In this document: positions 1 through 6,666 of the stretch, one piece after another
How positions within the stretch are numbered: the stretch's first letter is position 1
Layout of the letters: each line of letters opens with the position of its first letter
NCBI GenBank assembly: GCA_949451265.1
Contig: CASTQR010000043.1
Span: 1 to 10,005 of the forward strand
Source of the DNA: an uncultured Eubacteriales bacterium
Lineage (GTDB): Bacteria; Bacillota_A; Clostridia; Oscillospirales; Oscillospiraceae
Length of the DNA stretch: 10,005 nucleotides
Direction of reading: 5' to 3'
Position numbers and translations under genes: made by a program
Notes under the pieces: generated by a model
What the model saw: only the letters and a program-made list of their open reading frames with translations
Told to the model about the DNA's origin: nothing
The model's database searches: none

Positions 1-772
1 GGAGTACGACGCGGTCGTCCTGTGCTGTGGGGCGAAAAACCCCCGCCCCCTGCCTGCGGCGGACGGGGTAAAGGGCGCGTATTTCGCCGTGGACTTCCTG
101 TCCTCCACCACCCGCGCCCTGCTGGGGGGCGGGCTGGATCAGGGCGGGTACATCGGCGCGGCGGGGAAGGACGTGGTGATCGTGGGCGGCGGCGACACGG
201 GGAACGACTGCGTGGGCACCGCCATCCGTCACGGGTGCCGCTCGGTCGTCCAGCTGGAGATGATGCCCAAGGCCCCGGACTGCCGGGGGGACGGCAACCC
301 CTGGCCCCAGTGGCCCCGGATCTGCAAGACGGACTACGGGCAGGAGGAGGCCGTCGCGGTCTTTGGGGCCGATCCCCGGCGCTACCAGACCACGGTAAAG
401 GAGTGCCGGACAGATGAGAGCGGGGCGCTGTCCTCCGTTGTCACTGTCCGCCTGGAGCCAAAGGAGGCGGACGGGCGGCGCTTCATGGCCCAGGTCCCCG
501 GCTCGGAGGAGGAGCTGCCCTGCGGGCTTCTGCTGGTGGCGGCGGGCTTCCTGGGGCCGGAGGACGAGGTACCCAACGCCTTCGGCCTGGACCGGGACGG
601 GCGCTCCAACGTGCCTACCGCGCCGGGAAGCTATGCCACGGGGGTGGAGAAGGTGTTCGCCGCCGGGGATATGCGCCGGGGCCAGTCCCTGGTGGTGTGG
701 GCCATCGCGGAGGGGCGGGCCGCCGCCCGTGAGGTGGACGAGGCCCTCATGGGGTACAGCAATCTGGAATGA
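1..772 (+). CDS. gltD: Glutamate synthase (NADPH) small subunit, 3' part only
   Basis: This is the C-terminal 256 residues of the FAD- and iron-sulfur-containing small (beta) subunit, which passes electrons from NADPH to the large subunit for making glutamate from glutamine and 2-oxoglutarate. The reading frame is open from base 2 to the TGA at 770-772; the N-terminal half, with the 4Fe-4S cysteines and first FAD motif, lies outside the window (full family length is about 460-500 aa). Visible landmarks are a [14 protein letters not shown] stretch, the NAD(P)-binding GGGDTGND turn (fragment residues about 62-69), the family signature [19 protein letters not shown] followed by a VFGADPRRY block, and the C-terminal FAD motif [23 protein letters not shown] terminator follows directly. 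Related oxidoreductases such as the NfnB or PreT type share this fold, but the NPWPQWP block fits GltD best. The upstream partner gltB is not visible. Confidence 0.93.
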   Translation, partial: EYDAVVLCCGAKNPRPLPAADGVKGAYFAVDFLSSTTRALLGGGLDQGGYIGAAGKDVVIVGGGDTGNDCVGTAIRHGCRSVVQLEMMPKAPDCRGDGNPWPQWPRICKTDYGQEEAVAVFGADPRRYQTTVKECRTDESGALSSVVTVRLEPKEADGRRFMAQVPGSEEELPCGLLLVAAGFLGPEDEVPNAFGLDRDGRSNVPTAPGSYATGVEKVFAAGDMRRGQSLVVWAIAEGRAAAREVDEALMGYSNLE

Positions 773-773
773 G

Positions 774-811
774 ATCCCGGCCCGCGGCCGGCCCCTGGCC
801 GGGATGGTTTT
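774..811 (+). terminator. Intrinsic terminator of gltD
   Basis: A perfect 9-bp stem (ATCCCGGCC at 774-782 with GGCCGGGAT at 797-805), a GC-rich 14-base loop and then GGTTTT. It begins two bases after the gltD stop codon. The opposite-strand gene ends at 813, so the same hairpin lies at the end of both convergent units, but the T-run is only present on the plus strand. Confidence 0.8.
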
Positions 812-812
812 G

Positions 813-1508
813 TCATTGGAATTGGACGATCACCTGATAGCGGCGGTCAACGGCCCTGACAACAGGCTCATAGACCTCCTTCACCATTTTGAGGGCGAGC
901 TCGTCCGCGGCCTGCCCGTTTGCCGCGGTGTCGAATTTCTCCTCCAGCCGGGCCCGCAGCTCCCGCTCGATGGCGGTGTAGTCCGCCACGGTCAGCTCGA
1001 TATCCCCCCGGGCCAGCAGGCTCTCCTTCACCTCGTCAATGATGATGTGGCTGGGGTCGATCTCGATGGCCTGCAAATAGGCGTGGCCGATCTGGATGGT
1101 TACCGTCCTACCGGAGCGGTCCGTGATAATATTGCCGGCGGTGAGCTTGTCCAGATCCACCACAAAGTAGCCTGTCCCGGTGTAGGACACCTCCTGGGTT
1201 TTCGTCAGGAAATCGAAGTCCAGCTGCTTGATGAGGCGGTCAGTGAGCTTGGTGGTGACCGTGCCGCTCTGGGTACTGACAATCAGCTTCCGGGTTTCGT
1301 TCTGCCCGGACAGGATGACGTCGGAGAAATTCACCTCCACGCCGCTGGACGGGAGGTAGATGGTGTCCGGATCGATCCGCTCAATGCCGTCCGAAACCTC
1401 CATGCGCAGGGGATCGGCGCCGTTGACGCGGCCCCAGACGATGACCAGGAGGATCAGCGCCGCCAGGACGCCAACGGCGATATTCCAAAGAAGCTGTCTG
1501 TTTTTCAT
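813..1508 (-). CDS. Membrane-anchored DUF4230 protein
   Basis: A 231-residue protein with a positively charged N-terminus, one hydrophobic segment (residues about 8-26) and a long hydrophilic remainder, so probably anchored in the membrane with its body outside. The body resembles the DUF4230 family: a beta-rich part ([14 protein letters not shown], then the basic [15 protein letters not shown] stretch) followed by [13 protein letters not shown] and a long C-terminal amphipathic helix. The role of DUF4230 is unknown. The ATG at 1508 was chosen because it overlaps the stop of the preceding gene as ATGA and begins with a normal anchor sequence; the open frame further upstream is out-of-frame overlap with that gene. 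Translation is probably coupled to the upstream membrane protein. There is no lipobox cysteine. The family assignment is by recalled pattern and was not searched. Confidence 0.75.
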   Translation of the reverse strand: MKNRQLLWNIAVGVLAALILLVIVWGRVNGADPLRMEVSDGIERIDPDTIYLPSSGVEVNFSDVILSGQNETRKLIVSTQSGTVTTKLTDRLIKQLDFDFLTKTQEVSYTGTGYFVVDLDKLTAGNIITDRSGRTVTIQIGHAYLQAIEIDPSHIIIDEVKESLLARGDIELTVADYTAIERELRARLEEKFDTAANGQAADELALKMVKEVYEPVVRAVDRRYQVIVQFQ

Positions 1509-2374
1509 GGCCGTTTCTCCCCCGCGGAAACCAGCTCCCGTGCAGCCCTTGGCGCGGCCTCCGGGTCGACGCCGCGCCGCCTCCGGATGGGCGGCAGGGG
1601 GATGGCAATCTGGAACAGCTCTCCCAGGATCCATCGGAGGATAAAGAAGGTGAACAGCGGCATGAGGCAGTTGGTCAGAATCAGGATGGCGATGGAGTTC
1701 ATGCACCGGCGGATGGTGTTCTGAAGGTGGAGCATGAGCTCGGAGATCCCGTGGATGGCGGTCTGGAACAGGTCAGACAGGGTTTCAAAGATGGTCTTGT
1801 CCGCCGCGCCGCCCTCCATGGCCTCGTTGAGCTTGCCGGAGCTGCCCTGGGTGTCGTCAATGGTTTCGTTGACGTAGGCGGTGAGGTCGGAGGCGACAAC
1901 CTTGGTGATATGGGTGCTGCACGGGACGACGAAGGCCGCCGCCAGCCCAAGCACGCACAGCCGGATGGCCAGGGCCTTCAGGATGTCCCGCTTTGTCACG
2001 AGGAACAGGGCCCCCACGGCGCAGGCCGCCGGGATGAGGAGGGCGAAGGCCGCCTTTATCCCGTACCGGATCAGGAGCTTTTCCAGGAACAGGACCACCA
2101 GGATAGCCACAAAGTAGACGTTCATATCCGTCAGGCTGTCCGCCAGGGGGGTGGCGAAATCGTCCGGCAGGGCGGAGATGGCCAGGGAGGCGGAGAGGGT
2201 GGCGGCGGAAAACCGCATCACCGTATCGCTGCTCTCCTCCACGCTCTCCAGGGAGTCCCGCACAAACCCTGACTCCGGGATCTTGGTGGCAAGGACGAAA
2301 AAGGAAAATACGGCCGCCAGAAGCAGGGACAGGAGCTTCACAAACAGGGCGGCTTGCTTTTCGGACAGCATCAT
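1505..2374 (-). CDS. Polytopic membrane protein of unknown function
   Basis: A 289-residue protein that I do not recognise beyond its membrane character. Hydrophobic segments lie near residues 11-30, 84-101, 104-126 and 130-152, and a last one near 224-250. Between about 155 and 220 is a hydrophilic part rich in Asp, Thr and Ser, predicted helical, and the tail after 250 is Arg-rich (IRRRRGV), so the C-terminus is probably cytoplasmic. The start at 2374 is one of two adjacent ATGs; GAGGAGGGG lies 7 bases upstream of the first. The longer open frame reaching 2875 runs through the promoter and the antisense of a gene remnant and is not real. The stop codon overlaps the start of the DUF4230 gene, so the two are translationally coupled and may form one membrane complex (inference). 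Confidence 0.8.
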   Translation of the reverse strand: MMLSEKQAALFVKLLSLLLAAVFSFFVLATKIPESGFVRDSLESVEESSDTVMRFSAATLSASLAISALPDDFATPLADSLTDMNVYFVAILVVLFLEKLLIRYGIKAAFALLIPAACAVGALFLVTKRDILKALAIRLCVLGLAAAFVVPCSTHITKVVASDLTAYVNETIDDTQGSSGKLNEAMEGGAADKTIFETLSDLFQTAIHGISELMLHLQNTIRRCMNSIAILILTNCLMPLFTFFILRWILGELFQIAIPLPPIRRRRGVDPEAAPRAARELVSAGEKRP

Positions 2375-2425
2375 ACTGGTTCCCCTCCTCGTTGACAGTG
2401 TGTGTTGCCGGCGCGGCAGGGCTTT

Positions 2426-2456
2426 GCTCCCGCCCGTGGAAAGCGGCCGCGGGAGC
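2426..2456 (-). promoter_or_regulatory. Leader hairpin of the DUF4230 operon
   Basis: GCTCCCGC (2426-2433) and GCGGGAGC (2449-2456) form a perfect 8-bp stem around a 15-base loop. It lies in the predicted leader, between the promoter at 2471-2499 and the start codon at 2374. No T-run follows, so it is more likely an RNA-stability or translation element than a terminator. The function is unknown. Confidence 0.4.
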
Positions 2457-2470
2457 CGGCCCTCCAGTGC

Positions 2471-2499
2471 AGTATAGCACAGGCCGGCCCGCCGTTCAA
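2471..2499 (-). promoter_or_regulatory. Promoter of the membrane protein/DUF4230 operon
   Basis: Read on the minus strand, TTGAAC (2499-2494), a 17-base spacer and TATACT (2476-2471) preceded by TGC give a vegetative promoter with an extended -10. Transcription would start near 2464 and leave a leader of about 90 bases. It sits at the very edge of the anSME remnant, so the remnant's 5' side is now used as regulatory DNA. Confidence 0.75.
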
Positions 2500-2509
2500 G
2501 ACGGATCGC

Positions 2510-2827
2510 CGGGACTTCGCGGCCCTGGCGGGGCGGGCCATGCCCGCCGGGGCGGCGGTACAGTACGCTATCCAGACCAACGGCCTTCTGCTGGACGAGG
2601 CGTGGTGCCGCTTCCTCAAGGGGCACCGCTTCCTGGCGGGCCTGTCCCTGAACGGGAACCGGGCCTGTCACGACCGCTTCCGCCGGGACGGTGCGGGCAG
2701 GGGTACCTACGATAGGGTTCTCAAGGCCGCCCGCCTGCTGGAGCGGGAGGGGGTGGAATTCAACATTCTCACCGTGGTGACGGGCTATCTGGCCCGCCGT
2801 GTCCGAAGCGTGTTCGCCGCCCTGTGC
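2510..2827 (+). pseudogene. Remnant of an anaerobic sulfatase-maturating radical SAM enzyme (anSME)
   Basis: One plus-strand frame over about 105 codons reads as the inner part of an anSME. IQTNGLLLDEAWCRFLKGHR is followed by FLAGLSLNG, then HDRFRRDGAGRGTYDRVLKAARLLEREGVEFNILTVV. Functional family members carry the same blocks as IQTNGTLLD.EWC.F, FLVG.S.DG, HD.YR...GKGTFD.V and GVEFN.L.VV. The N-terminal CxxxCxxC radical-SAM cluster motif and the C-terminal cysteine-rich SPASM domain are both missing, there is no ribosome site, and the frame runs without a proper end into the terminator at 2881. The usual SIDG/SLDG motif has become SLNG. These enzymes convert Cys or Ser in sulfatases to formylglycine; this copy cannot work. 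No in-frame stop has yet arisen, so the deletion may be recent. The boundaries are approximate. Confidence 0.75.
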
Positions 2828-2880
2828 GGGCCGGGCGCGGGCCCTGCTGACGAAACGCTGAGCCAGCCCCCACAACAGGA

Positions 2881-2918
2881 AAACCGCCGCCCGGTTTCGC
2901 GCCGGGCGGCGGTTGTTT
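2881..2918 (-). terminator. Terminator of the sensor kinase gene (symmetrical, possibly bidirectional)
   Basis: A perfect 13-bp stem, AACCGCCGCCCGG (2882-2894) and CCGGGCGGCGGTT (2902-2914), with a 7-base loop. Read on the minus strand it follows the kinase stop (2939) and ends in TTTT. Read on the plus strand it ends in GTTTGA, a weaker tail that could once have terminated the anSME gene. Confidence 0.85.
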
Positions 2919-2938
2919 GATGGAGCGGGACGCCGCCC

Positions 2939-4213
2939 TCACAGCGGCAGCATCACCTGGGTGTGGAACACGTCCCCCTGCCGGGAACAGCGCAGCGCCC
3001 CGCCGTGGCGATCCAGGGTGCGCCGCGCGCTTCTCAGCCCCTGCCCCCCGGCGGGCTTGGCGGTGACGGGCAGGCCGTCCTCGAACCGGCTGTCCCCGGA
3101 CACGGCGTTTGTCACCTCCGCCAGCAGGAAGCCCCCCTTCACCTGGGCGGACACGGACAGCCGGGGGGCGTCCGCCTTCCCGGCGGCCTCCCAGGCGTTT
3201 TCCAGCACATTGCCCAGCACCGCCGCCAGCTCCGGCCCCGTGAGGGGCAGCTCCTCCGGGATAGCGGCCCGGATCTCGCAGGGGATGCCCCCCTCCCGGC
3301 ACCGCCGGGCGGTGAGCCGCAGCAGGGCGTTTGCCACCGTGTTCTCACAGTAGCGCTCCAGGGCGGCGGCGTCCAGCTGGGCCTGCCACTGGGAGAGGTA
3401 TTCCCTGGCCCCGTCCGTGTCCCCCCGTTCCAGGTAGTCCTGGATCAGGGCGGTGTGGTGGCGCATATCGTGGCGGTGGGCCTTGGCCTGGGCCACAAAT
3501 TCCCGCTCCGCGGCCAGCTGGCGCTCCATCAGCTTCCGCTGGGCCTCCGCCTCCCGGGCGGCCTGCTCCCGGCCCATCAGCAGGATCATATGGCCCGCCA
3601 CCGCGTAGGCGGAGGTGATCAGGGCGGCGAGAACCCCGGTGATGACGAAACGGATGCCCGGGTCCACCTGGAGGATGGGGAAGATCAGGGCGGCGGCGTA
3701 CACCGTCAGGCAGGAGGAGCAGGAGAACACGGCGGGGCTGCGCCAGCCCACACTGAGCTCGGAGGTGGCCCGGAGGGCCCGGGGCAGAGAGCTGAAGCGC
3801 AGCACCAGGCCGTAGAGGGCCATGAACAGGGTGCGGATGCCGGCGGTGGCGTAGTGGCTCCCGGAGAAGAATACTTGGGAGAGACAGCTGGCGAAGGCCA
3901 GCAGGAACATGAAATAGGTGCCGTACACGGTGAACATGAACAGGCTGCGCACCCGGCTGCCCGTTGAGAGGAACACGTAGGCCCCGGAGTACAGCGCCAG
4001 GGTAAAGGTGGCCTCCAGCACGAACAGCACCCTCACATTGTCCACCAGCAGGATCAGGGGCGTTGCCAGCAGGGAGCCCAGGACAAACATCCCCAGCCAC
4101 GCCCAGCGGCAGACCCGCCGCCCGAAGCGGCAGGGGGTGATCAGGGGGAGGAGCAGGGCATGGCACAGCAGGCCGAAGGAGAACCGGAAAAACAGGGCGA
4201 TAAAGCTGTCCAT
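2939..4213 (-). CDS. GHKL-type sensor histidine kinase (AgrC/HPK10-like)
   Basis: A 424-residue membrane sensor kinase. Residues 1-213 hold about six hydrophobic segments (near 3-27, 37-57, 61-83, 90-113, 165-182 and 188-213), as in peptide-sensing kinases. A charged coiled-coil linker (215-245) follows, then the HRHDMRHH box with the likely phosphoacceptor His248. The C-terminal ATPase domain shows the N box LGNVLENAWEA (Asn335, Asn339) and the G box GGQGLRSARRTLDRHGG (389-405). The ATG at 4213 has GGGAGG 9 bases upstream and starts a clean first membrane segment; the open frame extends 17 codons further but would start before that ribosome site, inside the leader. These kinases normally phosphorylate a LytTR-type response regulator encoded next door. 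None is present on either side, so this is an orphan, or its partner was lost. The signal is unknown. Confidence 0.9.
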   Translation of the reverse strand: MDSFIALFFRFSFGLLCHALLLPLITPCRFGRRVCRWAWLGMFVLGSLLATPLILLVDNVRVLFVLEATFTLALYSGAYVFLSTGSRVRSLFMFTVYGTYFMFLLAFASCLSQVFFSGSHYATAGIRTLFMALYGLVLRFSSLPRALRATSELSVGWRSPAVFSCSSCLTVYAAALIFPILQVDPGIRFVITGVLAALITSAYAVAGHMILLMGREQAAREAEAQRKLMERQLAAEREFVAQAKAHRHDMRHHTALIQDYLERGDTDGAREYLSQWQAQLDAAALERYCENTVANALLRLTARRCREGGIPCEIRAAIPEELPLTGPELAAVLGNVLENAWEAAGKADAPRLSVSAQVKGGFLLAEVTNAVSGDSRFEDGLPVTAKPAGGQGLRSARRTLDRHGGALRCSRQGDVFHTQVMLPL

Positions 4214-4252
4214 TTCCGTTTCCTCCCTTCGTGAGTTCCGGCGTTTTCCGCT

Positions 4253-4281
4253 ATCATACCACACTTCCCGCCCTAACTCAA
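4253..4281 (-). promoter_or_regulatory. Promoter of the sensor kinase gene
   Basis: On the minus strand, TTGAGT (4281-4276), 17 bases, then TATGAT (4258-4253) preceded by TGG (extended -10). The predicted start is near 4246, giving a leader of about 33 bases that contains the GGGAGG ribosome site. Confidence 0.75.
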
Positions 4282-4291
4282 GAGAGGAATC

Positions 4292-4483
4292 TCACCCACC
4301 GCTCCACCGCCGCCCCCAGGCGGTGGCCCAGCCCTCGCAGTACAGGGCGTCGTAGGGGACGCGCCGCCGGGCCCGGTAACCGGCGAAGCCATAGCACCAG
4401 ATCACACTGGGCAGGGCCACCACCAGCCAGTACAGCGGCCCCCGTAATGCCAGCAAAAGAAACAGGGCCGGGACGATGAGATT
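4292..4483 (-). pseudogene. Possible start-less remnant of a small membrane protein
   Basis: On the minus strand a frame ending in TGA at 4294-4292 reads NLIVPALFLLLALRGPLYWL, then VVALPSVIWCYGFAGYRARR and a tail with DALYCEGWATAWGRRW. This gives two hydrophobic stretches and a basic, Trp-rich C-terminus, with codon use like real genes here. The frame stays open upstream for only about 17 more codons, to a TAA, and has no ATG or GTG; the only TTG lies inside the first hydrophobic stretch and has no ribosome site. It therefore looks like the 3' end of a gene whose front was lost and is now occupied by the pyrG promoter. I recognise no family. A chance open frame in GC-rich DNA is the main alternative. 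Confidence 0.35.
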
Positions 4484-4498
4484 TTGTGGCCTGTGCCC

Positions 4499-4528
4499 TT
4501 GACTTGTCCCCCCGGCGGGGCGTAAAAT
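4499..4528 (+). promoter_or_regulatory. Promoter of pyrG
   Basis: TTGACT (4499-4504), an 18-base spacer that is itself GC-palindromic (CCCCGGCGGGG-like), and TAAAAT (4523-4528). Transcription would start near 4534-4537, about 75 bases before the pyrG start codon. Confidence 0.7.
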
Positions 4529-4570
4529 AAACCGTTAAATGGAAATCGGGCAGGCCGGGCAAGGGCGTCC

Positions 4571-4595
4571 GGGGCAAGGGGGCCGTCCCTGCCCC
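4571..4595 (+). promoter_or_regulatory. Hairpin in the pyrG leader, next to the ribosome site
   Basis: GGGGCA (4571-4576) pairs with TGCCCC (4590-4595), and after a bulged A the stem continues GGG with CCC. The hairpin ends two bases before the AGGGAGG ribosome site (4597-4603) and has no T-run, so it is not a terminator. TCCCT (4586-4590) could instead pair with AGGGA of the ribosome site, giving two exclusive folds. Any regulatory role is inference. Confidence 0.35.
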
Positions 4596-4610
4596 AAGGG
4601 AGGAATTGAT

Positions 4611-6221
4611 ATGGCAGCGGGAACGAAATTCATCTTTGTCACCGGCGGCGTGGTGTCCGGCCTGGGCAAGGGGATCACGGCGGCGTCTTTAGGCCGGCTG
4701 CTGAAGCAGCGGGGGCTGTCCGTCCGGGTGCAGAAGCTGGATCCCTACCTCAATGTGGATCCGGGCACCATGTCCCCCTACCAGCACGGGGAGGTGTTCG
4801 TCACCGACGACGGGGCGGAGACCGATCTGGATCTGGGCCACTACGAGCGGTTCATTGACGAGAACCTGACCTTCAACTCGTCGGTGTCCTCCGGCAAGGT
4901 CTACTGGAACGTGCTGAACCGGGAGCGGGCGGGGGACTACCTGGGGGGAACGGTGCAGATCATCCCCCATATCACCGACGAGATCAAGCGGCACATCTAC
5001 TCCTTAGAGGGCCCCGGCGTGGACGCGGCCATCGTGGAGATCGGCGGCACCGTGGGCGACATCGAGAGCCAGCCCTTCCTGGAGGCCATCCGGCAGGTTG
5101 CCGCCGAGCGGGGGCGGCAGAACGTGATGTTCCTCCACGTCTCCCTCATCGTGTCCATCCCCGGCTCCGGGGAGCTGAAATCCAAGCCCACCCAGCACTC
5201 CGCCAAGGAGCTGTTATCCCTTGGGATTCAGCCGGACGTGATCATGTGCCGCAGCGACTCCCCCATCTCCCAGGAGATTCTGGACAAGATCTCCCTGTTC
5301 TGCAATATCCCCAAGGATCACGCCATCCCCAACCTGACGGCGGAGCTGCTGTACGAGGTGCCCCTCATGTTGGAGCGGGAGGGGCTGGCGGACGTGGTGG
5401 TGCGGCGCTTGGGGCTCATCTGCCACGCCCCCGACCTCACCGAGTGGGCCACCATGGTGCACAAGGCCAAGCATCCCACAGGGCGGGTCACCATCGCCCT
5501 GGTGGGCAAGTACGTGGGGCTCCACGACGCCTACCTGTCGGTGGCGGAGGCCCTGACCCACGGCGGCATCGAGAACGGCGTGTCGGTGGACATCCGCTGG
5601 GTGGACTCGGAGGAAGTCATACCGGACACGGTGGATCAGCTGCTGGCGGGGGCCCAGGGCATCCTGGTGCCCGGGGGCTTCGGCAGCCGGGGTATTGAGG
5701 GGAAGATCCAGGCCATCCGGTACGCCCGGGAGAACAAAATCCCCTTCTTAGGCATCTGCCTGGGGATGCAGCTGGCGGTGGTGGAGTTCGCCCGGAACGT
5801 GTGCGGGCTGGCCGGGGCCCACTCCTCCGAGCTGGATCCCCAGACGCCCCACCCGGTGATTGACCTCATGCCCGACCAGGTGGGGGTGACGGCCAAGGGG
5901 GGCACCATGCGGCTGGGCAGCTATCCCTGCCGGCTGAAGGAGGGCTCGCTGGCGGCGGCGGTCTACGGGACGGACGAGATCCAGGAGCGGCACCGCCACC
6001 GCTACGAGTTCAACAACGACTACCGGGAGCGGCTGGAACAGGCAGGGCTGTCCCTGTCCGGGCTGTCGCCGGACGGGCGGTTAGTGGAGCTCATTGAGCT
6101 GCCGGGCCACCCCTGGTTCGCGGCGGGGCAGTTCCACCCGGAGCTGAAATCCCGGCCCAACCGGGCGCACCCGCTGTTCCGGGAGTTTATCCGGGCGGCG
6201 AAGACGCGGCCGGAATCCTGA
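4611..6221 (+). CDS. pyrG: CTP synthase (glutamine-hydrolysing)
   Basis: This cytoplasmic enzyme makes CTP from UTP, ATP and glutamine, the last step of pyrimidine nucleotide synthesis. At 536 residues it has the usual full length. The N-terminal synthetase domain begins [15 protein letters not shown] with the ATP-binding SGLGKG loop at 16-21, followed by the conserved [20 protein letters not shown] block (44-63), [11 protein letters not shown] (71-81) and [11 protein letters not shown] (143-153). The C-terminal class I glutamine amidotransferase domain shows GGFGSRG (355-361), the nucleophile elbow GICLGMQ with Cys383, and QFHPE with His509 and Glu511, so the catalytic triad is complete. The ATG at 4611 has GGGAGG 7 bases upstream and gives the standard N-terminus; an in-frame ATG at 4539 would add 24 non-family residues. 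It is transcribed alone from the promoter at 4499-4528. The leader lacks the U-tailed attenuator known from Bacillus pyrG. Confidence 0.98.
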   Translation: MAAGTKFIFVTGGVVSGLGKGITAASLGRLLKQRGLSVRVQKLDPYLNVDPGTMSPYQHGEVFVTDDGAETDLDLGHYERFIDENLTFNSSVSSGKVYWNVLNRERAGDYLGGTVQIIPHITDEIKRHIYSLEGPGVDAAIVEIGGTVGDIESQPFLEAIRQVAAERGRQNVMFLHVSLIVSIPGSGELKSKPTQHSAKELLSLGIQPDVIMCRSDSPISQEILDKISLFCNIPKDHAIPNLTAELLYEVPLMLEREGLADVVVRRLGLICHAPDLTEWATMVHKAKHPTGRVTIALVGKYVGLHDAYLSVAEALTHGGIENGVSVDIRWVDSEEVIPDTVDQLLAGAQGILVPGGFGSRGIEGKIQAIRYARENKIPFLGICLGMQLAVVEFARNVCGLAGAHSSELDPQTPHPVIDLMPDQVGVTAKGGTMRLGSYPCRLKEGSLAAAVYGTDEIQERHRHRYEFNNDYRERLEQAGLSLSGLSPDGRLVELIELPGHPWFAAGQFHPELKSRPNRAHPLFREFIRAAKTRPES

Positions 6222-6230
6222 CGGCGTAAA

Positions 6231-6359
6231 AGGCTTCCCCCCGCAGGGGGGAAGCTGGCACGGCGAAGCCGTGGCTGATGAGGGGGCGATAGGAGACACA
6301 CGCCGCCACACCCTCATCCGCCCCCTTTGGGGGCACCTTCCCCCTTGAAGGGGGAAGGC
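6231..6359. repeat. Multi-hairpin palindromic intergenic repeat (MITE/REP-like)
   Basis: About 130 bases made almost wholly of nested hairpins: GCTTCCCCCC/GGGGGGAAGC (6233-6255, loop GCA), CACGGC/GCCGTG (6259-6273, loop GAA), GCCCCC/GGGGGC (6320-6334, loop TTT) and CCTTCCCCC/GGGGGAAGG (6336-6358, loop TTGAA). GATGAGGG (6277-6284) also pairs at a distance with CCCTCATC (6311-6318). The outer ends are rough inverted copies of each other (AGGCTTCCCCC against GGGGGAAGGC). GGCGTAA occurs at 6223-6229 and 6357-6363 and might be a target duplication. From memory, near-identical elements are common between genes in Oscillospirales; I could not check this. It follows the pyrG stop by 9 bases and may end or stabilise that mRNA, though no T-run is present. 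Bases 6360-6398, up to the next gene, show nothing else clear. Confidence 0.75.
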
Positions 6360-6398
6360 GTAAGGACCTCGAACGGTACGCCGTCCGGGGCCCTTTGG

Positions 6399-6551
6399 CT
6401 ATTCCCCGTTTTTCATGAACTCCCGCATGAGCTTCTGATCTTTGTAAAGCAATCGAAGGGCCGCCTCAAAGGTGGGAAGATCATATTTTTTCCGGAATGC
6501 CTCCACTCGCTCCACTTGTTTATAGTCATCCGTCAAGAGATATTTGTCCAT
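6399..6551 (-). CDS. Small 50-residue protein, divergent from an XRE regulator
   Basis: A 50-residue soluble, highly charged protein starting MDKYLLTDDYKQVERVEAF, rich in Lys, Arg, Asp and Glu and predicted mostly helical (RKKYDLPTFEAALRLLYKDQ). It is supported as a real gene by an excellent AGGAGG 8-9 bases before the ATG at 6551 and by a near-perfect promoter (TTGACC-17-TATAAT) about 20 bases further up. I do not recognise the family. The LPTFEAALRLL stretch is faintly like the helices of ribbon-helix-helix or antitoxin-type proteins, but that is only a resemblance. It shares a short control region and a palindromic operator with the divergent XRE gene, so the two probably form one module. 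Base composition is clearly more AT-rich than in the neighbouring housekeeping genes, suggesting acquisition by transfer. Confidence 0.8.
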   Translation of the reverse strand: MDKYLLTDDYKQVERVEAFRKKYDLPTFEAALRLLYKDQKLMREFMKNGE

Positions 6552-6576
6552 ACAGCGCTCCTCCTTCCACAGATAA

Positions 6577-6605
6577 ATTATACTACAAAACAAAAATGAG
6601 GTCAA
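6577..6605 (-). promoter_or_regulatory. Promoter of the 50-residue protein gene
   Basis: On the minus strand, TTGACC (6605-6600), exactly 17 bases, then a consensus TATAAT (6582-6577). The leader is only about 19 bases and holds the AGGAGG site. The -35 box is embedded in the palindrome at 6598-6613, so a protein bound there would block RNA polymerase. Confidence 0.88.
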
Positions 6606-6613
6606 ATGACCTC
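6598..6613. promoter_or_regulatory. Palindromic operator between the XRE gene and the 50-residue gene
   Basis: GAGGTCA-AA-TGACCTC is a perfect 7+7 inverted repeat with a 2-base centre. It covers the -35 of the minus-strand promoter and lies about 40 bases upstream of the likely plus-strand start. Its size and symmetry suit a dimer of the small XRE protein encoded next to it; that binding is inference. Confidence 0.7.
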
Positions 6614-6631
6614 GTATAAGGAAACCCTCTT

Positions 6632-6640
6632 TGTTATCAT
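6632..6640 (+). promoter_or_regulatory. Probable extended -10 promoter of the XRE gene
   Basis: TG-T-TATCAT fits an extended -10 element. No good -35 is seen at the expected distance (6612-6617 reads TCGTAT), so the promoter may be weak or depend on an activator bound at the palindrome centred near 6605. Confidence 0.4.
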
Positions 6641-6666
6641 AAGGGATAGCAAAAGGAGGGGTGTGC

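Noticed and set aside
414..1724. A 436-codon plus-strand open frame over the gltD end and the DUF4230 gene
   Set aside because: It is antisense to a well-supported minus-strand gene and out of frame with gltD, crosses the gltD terminator and shows no family motif; long antisense frames are expected in GC-rich DNA.
2375..2875. N-terminal extension of the minus-strand membrane protein up to 2875
   Set aside because: The extension would lie upstream of a good promoter and ribosome site, is low-complexity Arg/Pro/Gly-rich, and is antisense to the anSME remnant. The start at 2374 has a strong ribosome site and a natural first membrane segment.
4278..4577. 99-codon minus-strand frame overlapping the pyrG promoter region
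   Set aside because: It is in a different frame from the more protein-like remnant at 4292-4483, has Arg/Pro/Gly-rich shadow composition and no ribosome site.
4539..4610. Earlier in-frame ATG for pyrG at 4539
   Set aside because: It would add 24 residues absent from CTP synthases, lacks a ribosome site and lies almost on the predicted transcription start.
6661..6666. GTG start for the XRE gene
   Set aside because: The GTG directly abuts the AAAGGAGGG site, leaving no spacing; the ATG at 6667 is correctly placed.
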